This document shows, piece after piece, positions 61,373 through 64,000 of a DNA stretch of 64,000 nt. The notes beneath the pieces are model-generated. The model was given only the letters and a program-made list of their open reading frames with translations. It made no database searches and was not told the origin of the DNA. The DNA is taken from the NCBI RefSeq assembly GCF_009905725.1, contig NZ_JAAAKV010000010.1:124001-188000 (forward strand), written 5' to 3'. A program made the translations under genes and the position numbers. Within the stretch, counting starts at the first letter, position 1. The number at the start of each line of letters is the position of its first letter. The DNA comes from Emticicia sp. CRIBPO (GTDB lineage: Bacteria > Bacteroidota > Bacteroidia > Cytophagales > Spirosomataceae).

Positions 61373-61957
61373 ATGTACAAACAATCTGTCGAATTATTTG
61401 CAAGTCAAATCTCCAAAATTGTGAAGCTTTCACCTGAAGCTTTACAGGCATTACTGGATTGTGTGGAAGCAGGTCAGTTGGCCAAAAAAGAGTACATTCT
61501 GGAGCCGGGAGGCATTTGTGACTGTATTTACTACATTCATAAAGGACTGATCAGGGAGTATTTTATTGACGAAAAAGGCAATGACGTCAGTGTCTGGTTT
61601 GGGAAGGAGGGGGACTTTGCGGTACTCCTGTCCAGTTTTATTACCCTTGAGCCGGGGCTGACCGGACTACAGGCTATGGAGGCCTCTGAGGTCATTGTTC
61701 TTAAGCACGTTGATTTATACAGGCTTTATGATCGCTTTCATGAGATAGACCGCTTGGGCCGGATCCTCACTGAGCAATACTTTGTGGCCTCTGAGGCTCA
61801 CACCCGGGGTTTTCGTCACCAGGGAGCACTGGAAAGGTATGAAGCGTTTGTGAGCCATAATCCTGAGCTGATCAGAAGGCTGTCGCTGAAGCATATTGCT
61901 TCTTACCTGGGCGTTTCGCTGGAAACCCTCAGCCGTCTCAGAGCCAGGCCACACTGA
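61373..61957 (+). CDS. Crp/Fnr family regulator with short helix-turn-helix
   Basis: 194 residues. Residues about 20-125 are a cyclic-nucleotide-binding domain (LEPGGICDCIYYIHKGLIREYFIDEKGNDVSVWFGKEGDFA), lacking the classic cAMP-binding RxS pattern, so the ligand is open. The C-terminal part (LSLKHIASYLGVSLETLSRLRA, about 170-191) is a helix-turn-helix at the very end with only three residues after it, shorter than in E. coli CRP. This short form is common in Bacteroidota. The gene overlaps promoter space with the divergent TonB receptor, its probable target. Confidence 0.92.
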   Translation: MYKQSVELFASQISKIVKLSPEALQALLDCVEAGQLAKKEYILEPGGICDCIYYIHKGLIREYFIDEKGNDVSVWFGKEGDFAVLLSSFITLEPGLTGLQAMEASEVIVLKHVDLYRLYDRFHEIDRLGRILTEQYFVASEAHTRGFRHQGALERYEAFVSHNPELIRRLSLKHIASYLGVSLETLSRLRARPH

Positions 61958-61978
61958 TTATTTGATAAATGTCAACAA

Positions 61979-62006
61979 TTTGAACGAAGGAGAATTCCTA
62001 TTTTTG
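61979..62006 (+). promoter_or_regulatory. candidate promoter of the beta-helix gene (TTTG-N16-TATTTTTG)
   Basis: TATTTTTG at 61999-62006 is a full -7 match, with TTTG at 61979-61982 a little closer than usual (16 bases). It is 36 bases before the ATG at 62042. Confidence 0.5.
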
Positions 62007-62041
62007 TCTCTCAACCATTAAACCTTACCTTATCAACCTAT

Positions 62042-63205
62042 ATGAAAAGAGTCGCCTTACTTTCTGTACTTCTGTTTTGCTCCGGGCTGGCTATGGCCCA
62101 GGCGGATATTCAGAAAAAACTTCAAACCCAACTCATCATGGCTGAAGACGGCTCGGTGATTGAGGTGGATGAGGGAAATTTCAGTATACTGGCCAGTTTG
62201 TCGATGGAAGGCAAGAAGAACATCACGATCGTCGGGAAAGGTATGGACAAAACCATTCTGAGCTTTAAGGGACAGGTGGACGGAGCTGAAGGACTGAGGA
62301 TTTCGAATGCTGAAAATATCGTCATCAAAGACCTGACCATCCAGGACTCAAAAGGGGATTGCATCAAGACCATGAATGTCAAAAACATCACTTTTCAGAA
62401 TGTCAAAACAGAATGGACAGGCAAACCTAAGGCCAGCAACGGCTCTTACGGCCTGTACCCTGTAAAATGTGAGGGGGTGATGATTGACGGTTGTGTGGCG
62501 ATCGGTGCCTCGGATGCCGGTATTTATGTCGGACAATCGAAAAAGATTGTGGTGAAAAATTCCAAAGCCATCAATAATGTAGCGGGCATTGAGATTGAGA
62601 ATTCACTGGATGCGGAAGTCTATGATAATGAAGCTTATGGCAACACGGGAGGTATCCTGGTGTTTGACCTGCCTGATCTGGTACTCAAAAAAGGGGGCAG
62701 GGTAAAAGTGTATAACAACAACGTTCACGACAATAATTATATCAATTTTGCTCCAAAAGGAAATATTGTGGGGAAAGTCCCGCAGGGCACGGGTATGCTG
62801 ATCCTGGCAACGAGCGATGTTGAGATTTTTAATAATAAAATCACCGATAATATTTCGATAGGGGTAGGCGTGATCAGTTATTTCATGACGGAGTCGCCGA
62901 TCAAAGACAAAGAATATGATCCGTACCCGTCCAATATCTTTATTCACGACAATGCTTTTCAGCGTAAGCCGGGCAGGGCTACGATGAAGGGGCGTTTCGG
63001 GAAGATGATGCGTTTTAAGATGAAGATGGGTAAGGACGTCCCTTCGGTTTTCTGGGACGGCATCGTTCAGAAAGACTCCGGAGACAAGGTGATCTGTCTC
63101 AAAGGCAACCAGAACGGAACGTTTGTGAACATGGATGCTGCCAACAATTTTAAAAATATGTCGAGAGATACGACTCCCCACGAGTGCACGATGAAAAGTT
63201 TGTAA
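62042..63205 (+). CDS. exported right-handed parallel beta-helix protein
   Basis: 387 residues with signal peptide (1-20, ending AMAQ). The repeat coils are visible as strings such as NITIVGKGMDKTILSF, NIVIKDLTIQDSKGDCIK, NITFQNVKTEW, KKIVVKNSKAINNVAGIEIENSLDAEVYDNEAYGNTGGILVF and DVEIFNNKITDNISIGVG, typical of pectate-lyase-like beta helices. No lyase catalytic lysine or arginine can be assigned. It is followed three bases later by a cytochrome gene of the SO2930 type; these two families are often paired in bacteria, with unknown joint role. Confidence 0.9.
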   Translation: MKRVALLSVLLFCSGLAMAQADIQKKLQTQLIMAEDGSVIEVDEGNFSILASLSMEGKKNITIVGKGMDKTILSFKGQVDGAEGLRISNAENIVIKDLTIQDSKGDCIKTMNVKNITFQNVKTEWTGKPKASNGSYGLYPVKCEGVMIDGCVAIGASDAGIYVGQSKKIVVKNSKAINNVAGIEIENSLDAEVYDNEAYGNTGGILVFDLPDLVLKKGGRVKVYNNNVHDNNYINFAPKGNIVGKVPQGTGMLILATSDVEIFNNKITDNISIGVGVISYFMTESPIKDKEYDPYPSNIFIHDNAFQRKPGRATMKGRFGKMMRFKMKMGKDVPSVFWDGIVQKDSGDKVICLKGNQNGTFVNMDAANNFKNMSRDTTPHECTMKSL

Positions 63206-63208
63206 GCG

Positions 63209-64000
63209 ATGCAGAAACGGATTTTTATATGGCTGAGCCTGCTGACGTTCATTTTTACAGCCTTTGTTCAGCTGAACGAAAAAGCATTGCCGCCTTTGGA
63301 AAAGCTATCGGACTATGGCTTTTTTGAAGGAAAAATAGCTGATCAGAAGCCCGTGAAGGGTGTGGTGCCTTATACGCTCAATACGCCTTTGTTTACCGAT
63401 TACGCCGAAAAACTGAGGTTTGTCAAACTGCCCGAAGGTCAGAAGGCTGTGTACAATGAAAAGGAGGTGCTGGATTTTCCCGTGGGTACCACCATCATCA
63501 AAACCTTTTATTATCCACTGGATTTCAGAAAACCTGAAAAAGGGCGTCAGATCATTGAGACAAGATTGCTTATTCATGAAAAAGCAGGCTGGAGAGCTTT
63601 GGTTTATGTATGGAACGACGAACAGACAGACGCCCTCCTGGATGTGGCCGGAAGTATCAAGGAAGTGAAATACACCTACCTGGATGGTAAAAAGAAGAAG
63701 CACCTTTACGGAATTCCGAACCTGAACCAATGCAAGGGATGCCACAACCGTAACGAGATCATGTCTCCTATCGGACCGTCCGCCCGACAGCTGAGCGGTC
63801 AGCTCCAACAAGAAGCCCTGACTTACAGTCCTGCGAGTTTTGCGGGATATGATCCGGCAGAAAATCAACTCAATGCCTGGAGTAAAAGCGGAATACTGGA
63901 AGGATTGCCGGGAAAACTGCCTGTGGCTGTGGTATGGAATAATGCGGCTACGGGTTCGGTCGAACAAAGAGCCAAAATGTGGCTGGATATCAATTGTGCC
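63209..64000 (+). CDS. SO2930-family diheme c-type cytochrome, truncated by window end
   Basis: The frame from the ATG at 63209 is open to base 64000 (264 residues, no stop). A signal segment (MQKRIFIWLSLLTFIFTAFVQ) opens it. LPPLEKLSDYGFFEGKIADQKPVKGVVPYTLNTPLFTDYAEKLRFV is the known start of the family. A heme-binding CxxCH is seen as CKGCH at residues about 173-177, preceded by GIPNLNQ. The last visible residues DINCA are the beginning of the expected second heme site. Both hemes would sit in the periplasm. It belongs with the beta-helix gene just upstream. Confidence 0.9.
   Translation, partial: MQKRIFIWLSLLTFIFTAFVQLNEKALPPLEKLSDYGFFEGKIADQKPVKGVVPYTLNTPLFTDYAEKLRFVKLPEGQKAVYNEKEVLDFPVGTTIIKTFYYPLDFRKPEKGRQIIETRLLIHEKAGWRALVYVWNDEQTDALLDVAGSIKEVKYTYLDGKKKKHLYGIPNLNQCKGCHNRNEIMSPIGPSARQLSGQLQQEALTYSPASFAGYDPAENQLNAWSKSGILEGLPGKLPVAVVWNNAATGSVEQRAKMWLDINCA

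Noticed and set aside
63305-63967. 220-codon minus-strand frame at the window end
   Set aside because: Antisense to the diheme cytochrome, whose frame has the CxxCH motif and family signature.
1-64000. tRNA, rRNA, CRISPR arrays, insertion sequences, prophage or defence genes
   Set aside because: I looked for tRNA T-loop signatures, regular spacer-repeat arrays, transposase motifs and phage or restriction genes and found none that hold up by eye; a tRNAscan and HMM search would settle this.

Overview
The window looks like a chromosomal segment of a Bacteroidota bacterium, most likely of the order Cytophagales. The evidence is a SusC/SusD pair, TonB receptors with carboxypeptidase-like plug extensions, a TSP3-repeat outer-membrane protein, DUF4056, DUF4965 and DUF6804 families, few Shine-Dalgarno-like sites, and promoters of the Bacteroidota type (TTG, 19-21 bases, TAnnTTTG). 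The genus cannot be fixed by eye. I see no rRNA, tRNA, CRISPR array, transposase or phage gene, so most of the window reads as ordinary core and accessory chromosome. Convergent genes are often separated by strong hairpin terminators.

Layout. 1-7000: a truncated TSP3-repeat outer-membrane protein, divergent S9 and M28 peptidases, a ComM-type AAA ATPase and a small MmpS-like lipoprotein. 7200-19000: a secreted DUF4965/DUF1793 glutaminase-like protein, DsbD, a cyclophilin, a Lon-substrate-binding-domain protein, two tandem unknown membrane paralogues, a TPMT-type methyltransferase, a secreted penicillin-acylase-family hydrolase and a Skp/OmpH lipoprotein. 19000-24600: an SSS sodium symporter beside a myo-inositol oxygenase with all six iron ligands, a YugP-type metallopeptidase, a flippase-like membrane protein and PanD. 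24500-34600: a GT39-like membrane protein, an 830-base gap, SusC/SusD, an exported alpha/beta hydrolase and DUF4056. 34800-42600: an enoyl-CoA hydratase/isomerase, Kup, a sugar-nucleotide epimerase, RsgA, an arginine-pathway-type GNAT acetyltransferase with an unusual leader, an EamA permease and L31. 42700-54900: housekeeping and small enzymes (class V aminotransferase, Nif3, CvfB, MocR regulator, FabH, molybdopterin oxidoreductase, TauE, thioredoxin). 54900-64000: three tandem beta-barrel paralogues, a TonB receptor divergent from a Crp/Fnr regulator, and a parallel beta-helix protein followed by a truncated diheme cytochrome of the SO2930 type.

The most interesting signals are: (1) the 40.4-40.6 kb leader, where a strong promoter drives a 20-codon arginine-rich frame whose Arg codons lie in and next to a GCAA-capped hairpin, ahead of the acetyltransferase gene; (2) a dispersed purine/pyrimidine-strand repeat of about 40-80 bases in three gaps; (3) tandem expansions of two membrane-protein families; (4) a likely leaderless Crp/Fnr transcript; and (5) an inositol uptake and oxidation pair. 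Several apparent TTG starts fall inside TAnnTTTG promoter boxes, so I moved those genes to downstream ATGs; two other genes do seem to start at TTG and one at GTG.
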